Counted from the stretch's first letter, positions 26,766-34,867 are shown. The stretch: 64,000 nt of DNA from Micromonospora sp. WMMD1102 (GCF_029626265.1 NZ_JARUBN010000001.1:6327001-6391000); one strand, 5' to 3'. The notes: generated by a model not told the origin, from the letters alone. Numbers and translations are program-made.

Positions 26766-27350
26766 ACCGCTCCAGACAGCGTCGGCGAGCAGGCCGCCGT
26801 CGTGTGCCTGCGGCTCGTAGCGGTCCGGAAAGGCCGAGCGTTGCACGGCCTGGCACACCTGGCCAACCGGCCGGGTCGCCCAACTCCCGTCACCGTAGAT
26901 GCGCAGCATCTCGTTCAGGAAGGCGTTCGTCGCGGCGATCGGGTCGTTGCGGTTGATGTTCGGGTACGACGAAACGGTCTGCTGGAACAGGCCCACGCTC
27001 GTCCCGTCCCCGCCGTCGAGGTTGTCCATCGTGGACTCGACGATCACGGTGGTGAGCGCGATCTGTGCCGCACGCATCGGCAGTCCTCGGCTGCGTACCG
27101 TGTCGACGATGACCCGGGCGCAAGAGATGCGATAGGCGGTGAGCCCGCCGCGCATGCGCCCGGTCAGCTGGGGCGAGGCATGACCGGCGGCGTTGCCGTC
27201 GGTCGGTCGTACGCCGGCCGGGTCACAGGGCAGCGCGGCGAGGGCGCTCGCCGGGCCGGCCAGCGTCAACGACCCGGCCACGAGGACAGAGAGCGCAGAC
27301 ATCGTCGCTCCGAGTCGGAGCCACCAACTGCGGACAGGTGATCTCATCAT
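26091..27350 (-). CDS. secreted lysozyme-like protein with C-terminal beta-propeller-like repeats
   Basis: A 419-residue secreted protein. It has a signal peptide (residues 1-37), then a domain of about 150 residues. That domain contains ALTTVIVESTMDNLDGGDG and SVGLFQQ, the catalytic-Glu and GLFQ pattern of lysozyme/transglycosylase folds. Residues about 195-419 are five 45-residue repeats (core NLAVYRPSDASFYIRPANGG, then IPFG, then GDLPAPGHYENS). These resemble the VCBS/FG-GAP type beta-propeller repeats of actinomycetes but lack the calcium-binding DGDG. It is probably a wall-degrading enzyme, with the repeats as an adhesion or substrate-binding module. It is the last gene of a four-gene secreted-protein operon. 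Confidence 0.75.
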   Translation of the reverse strand: MMRSPVRSWWLRLGATMSALSVLVAGSLTLAGPASALAALPCDPAGVRPTDGNAAGHASPQLTGRMRGGLTAYRISCARVIVDTVRSRGLPMRAAQIALTTVIVESTMDNLDGGDGTSVGLFQQTVSSYPNINRNDPIAATNAFLNEMLRIYGDGSWATRPVGQVCQAVQRSAFPDRYEPQAHDGGLLADAVWSGTSNIAVYRGSTATFHIRKLDGSGLLAQIPFGASGDLPAVGRYENSPYDNLAVYRPSDASFYIRPANGGTTIRIPFGNPGDLPAPGHYENSPYDNLAVYRPSDASFYIRPANGGTTIRIPFGQRGDIPAIGRYENTPYDNLAIYRPSDASFYIRPANGGTTIRIPFGASGDLPAPGYYEGLPYTNIAVYRPTTNTFHIRRANNTTQAVVFGDGSLGDRPAPGKFQ

Positions 27351-27380
27351 GCCCTTCCTCGGACAGTGGGGTTGGCTGGA

Positions 27381-28538
27381 TCAGGCACAGGGCCACTGGG
27401 CGAACTGCGGCGGCAGTACGCCGCCGTTCGGAGCCGGCTGCGGGGTGTATTTCAGCTCGGCGAGGACGACTCCGGCGCGGGCCTGGTTCGTCGAGTCGCC
27501 GTTCCACCGGCCCCACAGGTCGATCCACTGGTACGTGCGGTCGTCGACGGTGAACACCGTCCGCGGCTGTCCGCCACAGGAGGTCGCGGAGACGGCTCGC
27601 CGTCCAGCCGCTGCGGGCGAGTAGCCGGTGTTCGGGGGTGCGGTCCACGGCCCCGACAGGCTGTCGGCGGTCGCATAGCTCGTTCCCGTGCCGCCGCAGT
27701 AGCCGCAGTTGGGGTCCGAGAACGTCATGAGCCATTTACCGGTGGCCGGATCGCGGTAGACGCCCGGCGACTCGACGGCTCGCAGGCCGGCAAGGTTTCT
27801 GGTGCCGGTACCCGTGCCGTTGGTGCCCCAGGTGTCGAGCTGCTCCTGCGCGAAGGTCTGGTCGGCGTTCGTGCAGAAGAGTTGGGGCGCGGCCCTGCCG
27901 TTCGTCACGATGCTGAAGTCGCCGTTGCCGCCGCAGATCGTCAACCGCGGCTTCGTGGTCGAGCCGTACGGCGGGCCGGCAGCGTCGCCGCAGGGACCCT
28001 CGGGACCCTTGCACCCCATGGCGTAGTACGCGTTCGCGCCGCTTTGCGCATAGTCGGACGGGGCGTTGAACCAGAGGATGAAGACGCCGTCGTTCGGACC
28101 CCACGTGCGGCGCAGCATGCGCGGGTTGAAGCACCCCGCACCGGTACCCCCGCAGGTCTGCTGCCACGTCGTCAGGCGGAACGAGTTCATGTCCGACGGC
28201 GAGAACAGCCGTCGCGGCGCCGACCACGGGCCGCGCAGGCTCGTCGCGGTGGAAACGCCGAAGCCGCACCACGGGGTGCCGGCCACCTGCCAGCGAAAAC
28301 CGCAGCCGTACATCGTGCCGTAGAGGTAGTAGGTGCTGCCGAACTTGGCGACCGTGCCATCGTGCAGGTCGACACCGGTGACCGTGATCGTCTCCGCGAC
28401 GGCTGCGACAGTAGTGCCGCCGGACGCCGATGTCCCGGTCCGAGCCGGGGCCGTACCGTAGCCGATCTGTGCCGATCCCAGCGTCAGCGTGATCGCTACC
28501 ACCAGCAAAAGCGCGAGCCGCCTGAGGAGAACCAACAT
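27381..28538 (-). CDS. secreted glycoside hydrolase family 43-like protein
   Basis: A 385-residue protein with an N-terminal signal peptide (LLRRLALLLVVAITLTLGSA). A five-bladed GH43-type propeller follows: VDLHDGTVAKFGSTYYLYGT provides the first-blade Asp, AVESPGVYRDPATGKWLMTF a central catalytic-type Glu/Asp blade, and SYATADSLSGPWTAP the repeated blade motif. Many cysteines suggest disulfides. Family members remove arabinose or xylose side chains or cut arabinans; the exact substrate is not predictable. ATG 28538 follows GAAGGAGGAG, a very strong ribosome site. It lies 16 bases after the amidase gene and lacks the shared repeat module. Confidence 0.7.
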   Translation of the reverse strand: MLVLLRRLALLLVVAITLTLGSAQIGYGTAPARTGTSASGGTTVAAVAETITVTGVDLHDGTVAKFGSTYYLYGTMYGCGFRWQVAGTPWCGFGVSTATSLRGPWSAPRRLFSPSDMNSFRLTTWQQTCGGTGAGCFNPRMLRRTWGPNDGVFILWFNAPSDYAQSGANAYYAMGCKGPEGPCGDAAGPPYGSTTKPRLTICGGNGDFSIVTNGRAAPQLFCTNADQTFAQEQLDTWGTNGTGTGTRNLAGLRAVESPGVYRDPATGKWLMTFSDPNCGYCGGTGTSYATADSLSGPWTAPPNTGYSPAAAGRRAVSATSCGGQPRTVFTVDDRTYQWIDLWGRWNGDSTNQARAGVVLAELKYTPQPAPNGGVLPPQFAQWPCA

Positions 28539-28554
28539 CGAGGCTCTCCTCCTT

Positions 28555-29220
28555 CTATTGGAATCTGCCGGGGGCGGGTCGGTCGCCGAGGCTGCCGTCG
28601 CCGAAGACGACGGCCTGGGTGGTGTTGTTGGCTCTGCGGATGTGGAAGGTGTTGGTGGTGGGTCGGTAGACGGCGATGTTGGTGTAGGGCAGGCCCTCGT
28701 AGTAGCCGGGTGCGGGTAGGTCGCCGGAGGCGCCGAAGGGGATGCGGATGGTGGTGCCGCCGTTGGCGGGGCGGATGTAGAAGGAGGCGTCGGAGGGTCG
28801 GTAGATGGCGAGGTTGTCGTAGGGGGTGTTCTCGTAGCGGCCGATGGCGGGGATGTCGCCGCGTTGGCCGAAGGGGATGCGGATGGTGGTGCCGCCGTTG
28901 GCGGGGCGGATGTAGAAGGAGGCGTCGGAGGGTCGGTAGACGGCGAGGTTGTCGTACGGGCTGTTCTCGTAGTGGCCGGGTGCGGGTAGGTCTCCGGGGT
29001 TGCCGAACGGGATGCGGATGGTGGTGCCGCCGTTGGCGGGGCGGATGTAGAAGGAGGCGTCGGAGGGTCGGTAGACGGCGAGGTTGTCGTACGGGCTGTT
29101 CTCGTAGCGGCCGACCGCGGGCAGGTCTCCGGAGGCGCCGAACGGTATCTGGGCGAGTAGCCCGCTGCCGTCGAGTTTGCGGATGTAGAAGGTACTGTTC
29201 GAACCCCGATACACCGCCAC
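28555..29220 (-). repeat. propeller-repeat module, copy B
   Basis: The same five-repeat block as copies A and C. Differences seen by eye are confined to the first repeat (FYIRKLDGSG here, FHIRKLDGSG in A and C) and the last residues (GRFQ here, GKFQ in A and C). Confidence 0.85.
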
Positions 29221-29781
29221 GTTCGATGTCGTGTTTCGGCCGACGTCCGCACGCATGGCGTTCAGGTCGACGAAGGACGGATCGATCTTGCCGGTGGTGC
29301 TGGTCTCGCGATGTCCACGGGCGTAGCTGGCGTCGCGTCCCAGCTTGCGCAGCACCGCAGCGGTTGCGGCAACGCACGCCGAGTACTGCGCGGAGGTCAT
29401 GGCCTGGTCGGCGCCGGTCGGTTGATCCCCGGCATAGTCGATCTCCCAGCCGATCAACATGGTGTTGCCATCGCCGGCGGGGATCGGTCCGCTGGCCCTG
29501 GCAGCTCCGGCATGGTTTGCACGGTTGGCCGATATGAGGTGGAAGGTGCCGTGGTAGTCGACCAACGCGTGGCACAGCGGCCCCGGCAGGTCGGCTCGTC
29601 CGTTGATGCAGATGCCGAGCGCCGGAGCCGGGTTGGCGGCACTCGACCTAGCCGCTGTGTGGTGCCACAGCACGCCGATCGGGGCGAAGGCGCCGCTGAC
29701 GCCGCGCGCCTGCCAGTTGCCTTCCTCGACGACCGCTACACCGGCCTGGCGCAGCACGTCGGCCAACCACAGGATCGCCAT
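28555..29781 (-). CDS. secreted-cluster N-acetylmuramoyl-L-alanine amidase (Amidase_2) with propeller-like repeats
   Basis: A 408-residue protein. Residues about 1-160 form an Amidase_2/PGRP domain with the first zinc His in VLWHHTAARSS, the second region VDYHGTFHLISANRANHAG, and YARGHRETSTTGKIDPSF carrying the last His and the catalytic Lys/Asp region. It should cut the bond between MurNAc and the stem peptide. Residues 185-408 are the five-repeat module shared with its neighbours. The start ATG 29781 overlaps the stop of the small upstream gene (TGATG) and follows GGGAG. No signal peptide is visible from this start, unlike the other cluster members. Confidence 0.8.
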   Translation of the reverse strand: MAILWLADVLRQAGVAVVEEGNWQARGVSGAFAPIGVLWHHTAARSSAANPAPALGICINGRADLPGPLCHALVDYHGTFHLISANRANHAGAARASGPIPAGDGNTMLIGWEIDYAGDQPTGADQAMTSAQYSACVAATAAVLRKLGRDASYARGHRETSTTGKIDPSFVDLNAMRADVGRNTTSNVAVYRGSNSTFYIRKLDGSGLLAQIPFGASGDLPAVGRYENSPYDNLAVYRPSDASFYIRPANGGTTIRIPFGNPGDLPAPGHYENSPYDNLAVYRPSDASFYIRPANGGTTIRIPFGQRGDIPAIGRYENTPYDNLAIYRPSDASFYIRPANGGTTIRIPFGASGDLPAPGYYEGLPYTNIAVYRPTTNTFHIRRANNTTQAVVFGDGSLGDRPAPGRFQ

Positions 29782-29960
29782 CAGAACGCTCCCAGGTCGG
29801 CCAGGCACTCGACGGAACCGCTACTCGCCTGAGCCGGCTTCGCCGCCATCATCGACGCGAGAACGACGAGGGGTGGGATGCTGAGAAGCTTGCGGCGGGT
29901 GGCGTGGTGACGCTGCTCCTGTGTCGTGGACGGAGATTTCGCCCTGCTGTCTCGACTCAT
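29781..29960 (-). CDS. small secreted protein, translationally coupled to the amidase gene
   Basis: A 59-residue protein beginning MSRDSRAKSPSTTQEQRHHA, followed by a twin-arginine-like signal (ATRRKLLSIPPLVVLASMM) and cleavage-like AAKPAQASS. Only about 13 residues remain after cleavage (ending ECLADLGAF) with a single cysteine. GGGAG lies six bases before the ATG. The stop overlaps the amidase start. Because the amidase protein has no signal of its own, this reading frame may be an independent peptide, or the signal-bearing first part of an amidase protein separated by a frame change. Confidence 0.6.
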   Translation of the reverse strand: MSRDSRAKSPSTTQEQRHHATRRKLLSIPPLVVLASMMAAKPAQASSGSVECLADLGAF

Positions 29961-30223
29961 GTTAATCTCCCTGCTGCGCTTGGTTGAAGGATGTTTTCCT
30001 CGCCACTTCAGAGTCCGAAGGTTCTTAACGTAGTGTCGCAACGCTACTCGGCGAGGGCTTCCGATCGACTTCACAGGGATCGACGACGGTCGTGGTCGGG
30101 GCCGCGTGTGGCGCTGTAGGCCGCCAGCGCTGACCGGATGCCGGGGGAACATCGGGCGTGAAGCCAGGCGGAAGTCCGCGCTTGCTTTGATGGCCGCCAC
30201 CCACACCCATGACCGGAGGAGAC
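29961..30223. promoter_or_regulatory. divergent promoter region of the hydrolase cluster
   Basis: This region separates the minus-strand operon (small protein, amidase, GH43, lysozyme-like) from the plus-strand M23 gene. It holds a comparatively AT-rich stretch (GAAGGTTCTTAACGTAGTGT near 30018) suited to promoters. No gene is seen. Confidence 0.4.
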
Positions 30224-31456
30224 ATGCGTGTAGCAATGGCCGCTCGGACATGTGCGGCACTCGTGGCACTTGCGGCAACCGTGCTGGCACCCGGCGTGGC
30301 AGCCGGTGCCGTACCGGACGGAGCCGGTCCCGCCGTGCTGGCAGGCCCGGACTTCCGGGCACCCTGGCCATGCGGCCAGGTGCGCGACTACTACCACCAC
30401 GCCAGCGAGGTGAGCAACGCCATCGACTTCAACATCGCGGGCTCAGCCGACCTCGGAACACCCGCGCTCGCCTCCGCGCCCGGCACGGTCACCTCCGCCA
30501 GGGCGAACGGCGGCTACGGCAACGAAGTCGTCGTCGACCACGGCGGCGGGTGGAGCAGCAGAGTGGCCCACCTGAACGCGTTCTCGGTCGCGGTCGGCCA
30601 GGTGGTCACGACCGGGCAGGAGTTGGGCAAGGTCGGCTCGACAGGCAACTCCAGCGGACCTCATCTGCACTACGAACAGATCAACGGCGGAACGCGGGTA
30701 CCGATCGTGATCGACTCCGTTGCCCTGCTCTACGACGGCACCACCCGCCAGCACACGAGCAGGAACTGCGGCGGCGGCCAGACGTCGAACATCGCGGTGT
30801 ATCGGGGTTCGACCGCCACGTTCCACATCCGCAAACTCGACGGCAGCGGGCTACTCGCCCAGATACCGTTCGGCGCCTCCGGAGACCTGCCCGCGGTCGG
30901 CCGCTACGAGAACAGCCCGTACGACAACCTCGCCGTCTACCGACCCTCCGACGCCTCCTTCTACATCCGCCCCGCCAACGGCGGCACCACCATCCGCATC
31001 CCGTTCGGCAACCCCGGAGACCTACCCGCACCCGGCCACTACGAGAACAGCCCGTACGACAACCTCGCCGTCTACCGACCCTCCGACGCCTCCTTCTACA
31101 TCCGCCCCGCCAACGGCGGCACCACCATCCGCATCCCCTTCGGCCAACGCGGCGACATCCCCGCCATCGGCCGCTACGAGAACACCCCCTACGACAACCT
31201 CGCCATCTACCGACCCTCCGACGCCTCCTTCTACATCCGCCCCGCCAACGGCGGCACCACCATCCGCATCCCCTTCGGCGCCTCCGGCGACCTACCCGCA
31301 CCCGGCTACTACGAGGGCCTGCCCTACACCAACATCGCCGTCTACCGACCCACCACCAACACCTTCCACATCCGCAGAGCCAACAACACCACCCAGGCCG
31401 TCGTCTTCGGCGACGGCAGCCTCGGCGACCGACCCGCCCCCGGCAAGTTCCAGTAG
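30224..31456 (+). CDS. secreted M23-family endopeptidase with propeller-like repeats
   Basis: A 410-residue secreted protein with a signal peptide at residues 1-30. An M23 (lysostaphin/LytM) zinc peptidase domain at about 45-165 has the first His/Asp pair in HHASEVSNAIDFN, the glycine-rich VDHGGGWSSRVAHL, and the final SSGPHLHYEQ with an intact HxH. It should cut peptide cross-bridges of peptidoglycan. Residues about 185-410 are the shared five-repeat module. ATG 30224 is chosen because GGAGGAG precedes it; ATG 30209 is an alternative. It is divergent from the rest of the hydrolase cluster. Confidence 0.85.
   Translation: MRVAMAARTCAALVALAATVLAPGVAAGAVPDGAGPAVLAGPDFRAPWPCGQVRDYYHHASEVSNAIDFNIAGSADLGTPALASAPGTVTSARANGGYGNEVVVDHGGGWSSRVAHLNAFSVAVGQVVTTGQELGKVGSTGNSSGPHLHYEQINGGTRVPIVIDSVALLYDGTTRQHTSRNCGGGQTSNIAVYRGSTATFHIRKLDGSGLLAQIPFGASGDLPAVGRYENSPYDNLAVYRPSDASFYIRPANGGTTIRIPFGNPGDLPAPGHYENSPYDNLAVYRPSDASFYIRPANGGTTIRIPFGQRGDIPAIGRYENTPYDNLAIYRPSDASFYIRPANGGTTIRIPFGASGDLPAPGYYEGLPYTNIAVYRPTTNTFHIRRANNTTQAVVFGDGSLGDRPAPGKFQ
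30782..31456 (+). repeat. propeller-repeat module, copy C (inverted relative to A and B)
   Basis: It encodes the same five repeats as copy A on the opposite strand. Every stretch I compared, including the first repeat and the GKFQ end, agrees with copy A. With A it forms a long inverted repeat about 4 kb apart. Confidence 0.85.
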
Positions 31457-31522
31457 CCGGAGCCGAAAAGTGCCTGCCCGAGCGGGCCGCGTCGGGGATC
31501 AGCCGGCGCGGCCCGCTCACGG

Positions 31523-32266
31523 GTGCTGTCGGAGTTCGACAGGAAGATGGACGCCGCCCGGCCGAGCGGTCGGCAGACCCTACCCCGAACAGCACAGACG
31601 GTCACGGCACCAGACCAGGAGCTGCGGTTGGTGCTGCTCGGGGTACGTGGCGCCGGGTGGGCCAGGCCCACCCTGCACCGGCTCTGGTCCGACCAGCCTG
31701 GGCTGACCGAGGTGCCGGTCGACGCCTCATTTCTCTCGCTTGGCGGGCACTCGCTCACCGGCGTCGAACTGGTCAACCGAATCCGGCAGGCGCTCGGCGT
31801 CGAGGTGCAGGTCGCCGACCTGTTCCGCGCGCCGACGATTCGGGCGATGGCCGGACACCTCACCACCACCGGCACCACCGCCGCCATCGACATCGGCAAT
31901 GGCAGTGACGCCGCAGCCCTGGCCCCGGCGGACACCGCTCCGGCGACCAGCTTCCAGCGGCGGGGGTGGCGCGTGCATCACGCCAACCCGCATCCGGAGG
32001 TCTACAACGTTGCCCACCGGATCCGGATCGACGGTGACCTCGATCCTGCCGCGCTGAGGCGGGCCCTCGGCGGGCTGGTCGACCGACACACCGCGCTCCG
32101 CACCCGGCTGGTCCTCCGGGACGGCGAACTGGTCCAGGAGATCCTCGCCGACCTACCCGTGCGGCTCCCGGTCACCGACCTCAGCGCCGAGCCCGACGGC
32201 GGAAGCGGCTGGGGCCGGGCGGCGGCGGTCCTCCGGGTCCGTGTACCGCGCGATGTTGTCGGCTAG
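31523..32266 (+). pseudogene. nonribosomal peptide synthetase fragment (carrier domain plus start of condensation domain)
   Basis: The open frame contains a peptidyl-carrier domain with the phosphopantetheine Ser in FLSLGGHSLTGVELVNRIR, followed by VQVADLFRAPTIRAMAGHL. It then has the first 80 residues of a condensation domain (PEVYNVAHRIRIDGDLDPAA, LVDRHTALRTRLVLRDGEL). Similarity ends at about 32210, where an IS3 fragment lies on the other strand. No adenylation domain precedes it and the catalytic HHxxxD of the condensation domain is missing. It is a remnant, not a working enzyme. Confidence 0.75.
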
Positions 32267-32345
32267 GTCGTCGCGGGTCAGCCCGCGCCAGGGACCTTTG
32301 TTGCGCACGAGTTCGGCCTTGAACAGTGAGGCGATCTCAACAAGC
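32226..32345 (-). pseudogene. IS3-family transposase fragment (C-terminal end)
   Basis: The minus strand encodes ALLVEIASLFKAELVRNKGP, then WRGLTRDD. This is the segment that follows the catalytic Glu in IS3 transposases (LFKAELVRNKGPWRGL is a near-standard string). It abuts the NRPS remnant. Together with the fragment at 25824-25972 it brackets the hydrolase cluster. Confidence 0.65.
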
Positions 32346-32702
32346 AGAGCGAGTCGCCGTGTTCGAATTGGGTGAGGACGAGTGCGCTGCGTGCGATACT
32401 CGGAACCCGGCGGCCACCTACGCGAGGTCTTCGTGCTTGCGGAACCACACCGGCACCAGCAGCGCTTGTCTGGCGGCTCCCGAAGCTTACGTGTCCGCCG
32501 CCGGGTTTCCCGTCGGCGCCGTTCGGCACGCAGCAGCCCGGCCACTTGGTACTCCAACGTCACTTGGCTTCGGCCATGGGCGTGGCGTGGGCATGAGGAC
32601 GGCCACCGCGTTGATCATCGATGGTTTGTGAGGACAACCGAAGATCGTGCGGTGGCCGTGTGCCACAGCGTAGACGTTGATCAGTGGCGGACCATCCTCG
32701 CC

Positions 32703-32888
32703 GCCCAGCAACCCGACGACGACTCGGAGATCATCGCGTTGACCGTCGCCGAGATCCGCCGACTCCTCAACGCCTTCGTCCTCGCCACATCGCCACCGCC
32801 AGAACACACCCTGCACTGGTCGATCTGGCGACGAACATCCCAAGCCCGAGCCCGACGAGCCCACTACCAGCGCAGACAGGCGAAGTGA
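32703..32888 (+). pseudogene. IS701-like transposase C-terminal fragment
   Basis: The frame ends ALTVAEIRRLLNAFVLATSP, then HTLHWSIWRRTSQARARRAH and YQRRQAK. The HWSxWRRxxQxRARxxHYxRR ending is characteristic of IS701-type DDE transposases. The catalytic domains are absent. An inverted repeat (TACTCCAACGTCACTT at 32550-32565 against AAGTGACATTGGAGTA at 32884-32899, one mismatch) brackets it. The surrounding 32346-32702 and 32900-33149 hold no other gene I can support. Confidence 0.5.
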
Positions 32889-33149
32889 CATTGGAGTATT
32901 AGGCCGCTAACCTCGGTCTTCCACGGCTGTTGTGATCTTGAGGGTTGGGAAGGGTCTGCAGAGACGGCGAAGTGCCTGCCGCGTATGACGGCTCCCAGAA
33001 GATCAACGGCGGGAGATCTACGACGCGTTCCACCTCGAACTGCGCTACCCAGCGTCCGCACCTCACCATCCGGGTAACGATCACCGCTGACACCGCCCCA
33101 GCCATCGCCACCACCGTCGAAACGATCACAGCCGGCCAGAACGCGAAAA

Positions 33150-33183
33150 GCCGGGGTCCGGAACACACGCTCCGGACCCCGGC
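33150..33183 (-). terminator. intrinsic terminator of the small secreted protein gene
   Basis: A perfect 13-bp stem (GCCGGGGTCCGGA / TCCGGACCCCGGC) with an 8-base loop. On the minus strand it is followed by TTTTCGC, a true T-run, 98 bases past the stop at 33281. Confidence 0.75.
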
Positions 33184-33280
33184 AAGGGCGGCGGCACCGC
33201 CTTGTCCAGGTCACCGGGGGATTGACAGGAGCTCATTTCGCGCAGAGCTACGAGAGCCGGGAGACGTGATCCTCCTGCGG

Positions 33281-33757
33281 TTACCTGATTCGCGTCAGCG
33301 AGCTGCCCCAAGTGGTGTAGTAGGTGCCCGAGGGGCCCACGTACCAGTGGTACCCCATTTTGGCATCTGCTCCATTCAGCCGCAGGATTGACCCGTGCCA
33401 GTAGTTGGGGTCGAGATGCGCAGCGCTGCCGTCGGATACGCAATCCTCCCAGTAGTACTCGCCCCCATTCAGGTCGATGTCCCATGAAGGGGGTTGTGCT
33501 GGTACGGTCCAGGCTGGTGAGACATAGGGATTAATGTAGCGGCGGAACGCCTGCCACCGATAGGTCCCCTTGTCCAGGCTGATGGATCGTATTGTGCATG
33601 ACTTGGCATCCGGGGGTGGGGGCCACGTTATGTCGATGGTTTTCTGGTTGTACGCCGGGCCGCCGGCAGCCAGACCCGGCTCGCCGACGCCGATGAGTGC
33701 ACCACCAAACAGCATCAGCACAGCGAGCCGCGCCGTTACGCGAACACGAAGTCTCAT
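33281..33757 (-). CDS. secreted hypothetical protein
   Basis: A 158-residue protein with a signal peptide (residues 1-27: RVTARLAVLMLFGGALIGVG, then EPGLAAG). The mature protein is rich in Trp and Tyr (WPPPPDAKSCTIRSI, YYWEDCVSDGS, GYHWYVGPSGTYYTTWG) with two cysteines that could pair. I do not recognise the family. ATG 33757 follows GGGGTGG; GTG 33763 is possible. Base composition is lower in GC than flanking housekeeping genes, in line with the island. A terminator follows at 33150. Confidence 0.65.
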   Translation of the reverse strand: MRLRVRVTARLAVLMLFGGALIGVGEPGLAAGGPAYNQKTIDITWPPPPDAKSCTIRSISLDKGTYRWQAFRRYINPYVSPAWTVPAQPPSWDIDLNGGEYYWEDCVSDGSAAHLDPNYWHGSILRLNGADAKMGYHWYVGPSGTYYTTWGSSLTRIR

Positions 33758-33998
33758 TTCCACCCCACCATGGTTATCGTCGAGATCTAGACAACACGTC
33801 GGCGCCTCCGGTCAGACATCGACGAAAACATTTCGCAATATGGTAATGTGCCGATCACGTACGCTACAGGTCTAGGACTTCGACTCGGCTTCACGCTGGC
33901 GAGGCTTGAAGGACCGGGGCCGTGGATCCAACGGGAACGGCCTCGTCGTCGGCGACGTGTGACAGTGCCATCTCGGTACCGAGACGGCGGCGTTCACC

Positions 33999-34095
33999 CG
34001 TCGCGGGGGCTCGCGCGGTTGGTCTTGACATCTCCGGCGCGGCCGTGGCAGCGGCCCGGCAGATCGCCGCGGAAGCCGGAGAGTTATTCAGAAAT
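33999..34095 (+). pseudogene. possible SAM-methyltransferase fragment
   Basis: One frame reads GARAVGLDISGAAVAAARQI, then AAEAGELF, which looks like motif I/II of a class I methyltransferase (G-x-D-x-S followed by the helix). Nothing recognisable precedes or follows it. The remainder of the 33758-34243 gap shows no gene. This is a weak call. Confidence 0.25.
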
Positions 34096-34243
34096 CGGTC
34101 GATATCCATGGATGTTACGTTCAGTGAGATTCGAGGGTGCCTACCGCTCGGGTTAACTGTCGGGAATAGACGCAGCGGCTGGGATCCGATAGATCAGCTT
34201 TGTGTGGAAGATAATCGAGGGCCAGCCGCTGCGCGGTGAGAGT

Positions 34244-34867
34244 ATGACAGGACTCCCGACCGACCGGCTTGCTGACCTGATCGGCCGGGTTCGCGAGATC
34301 GTGGGCGATGAGTGGGAAAAGCCGGCGGTCGGTCGTCCGCACGTGTTGCCGCTGGCCACGACGGTGATCGCGGTGCTGTTCGGGCTGCGGCACAACCTGC
34401 CCGACGAGGTCCTCGCCGAGGTGTTCGGCTGTTCGCAGGCCACGATCACCCGCTATCACCAGATCCTGCGGCCGATCCTGCGCGGGGTCACCCGTCCCGA
34501 GGTCGACCAGCGCTTGGCGCAGACCCGCCGTGAGGGTGTGCTCGTCGACGGGTTCCTCGCCCCGGTCGGCGAACGCGAGGACTACCACGGCCTCTTCTCC
34601 GGCAAGAAGCACCTGTCAGGGCAGAACGTGCAGGTCATCGCCAACCTCGACGGCCACGTCGCCGACGTCGGTGAGCCCGTCAACGGCGCCCGCCACGACG
34701 CGGCCGCGTTCCACATCTCCGGCATCGCGCAACGCTGGGCAGACCACCTGACCGCCGGCGGCCCGGGCATGATCGGCGACTGTGGCTACCAGGGCACCGG
34801 CCCGATCACCCCACACAAGAAACCACCCGGCGGCGAACTGACCGCCAAGCAGAAGGCGTCGATGTAA
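34244..34867 (+). pseudogene. IS5-family (DDE_Tnp_4-type) transposase, 3'-truncated
   Basis: A 207-residue product. The N-terminal helix-turn-helix for DNA binding (DEVLAEVFGCSQATITRYHQ) is followed by the DDE core: VLVDGFLAPV with the first Asp, GHVADVGEPVNGARHDAAAF, and MIGDCGYQGTGPITPHKK with the second Asp. The C-terminal block with the catalytic Glu (usually following QKxxN and IRxLIE) is missing: the frame stops at QKASM. Three codons beyond the stop still fit (TKIA), then similarity ends. It is probably inactive. Confidence 0.75.

Noticed and set aside
32899..33168. Minus-strand frame encoding a possible small membrane protein (FAFWPAVIVSTVVAMAGAVS)
   Set aside because: Its first codons lie inside the terminator hairpin of the upstream gene at 33150-33183 and it lacks a ribosome site.
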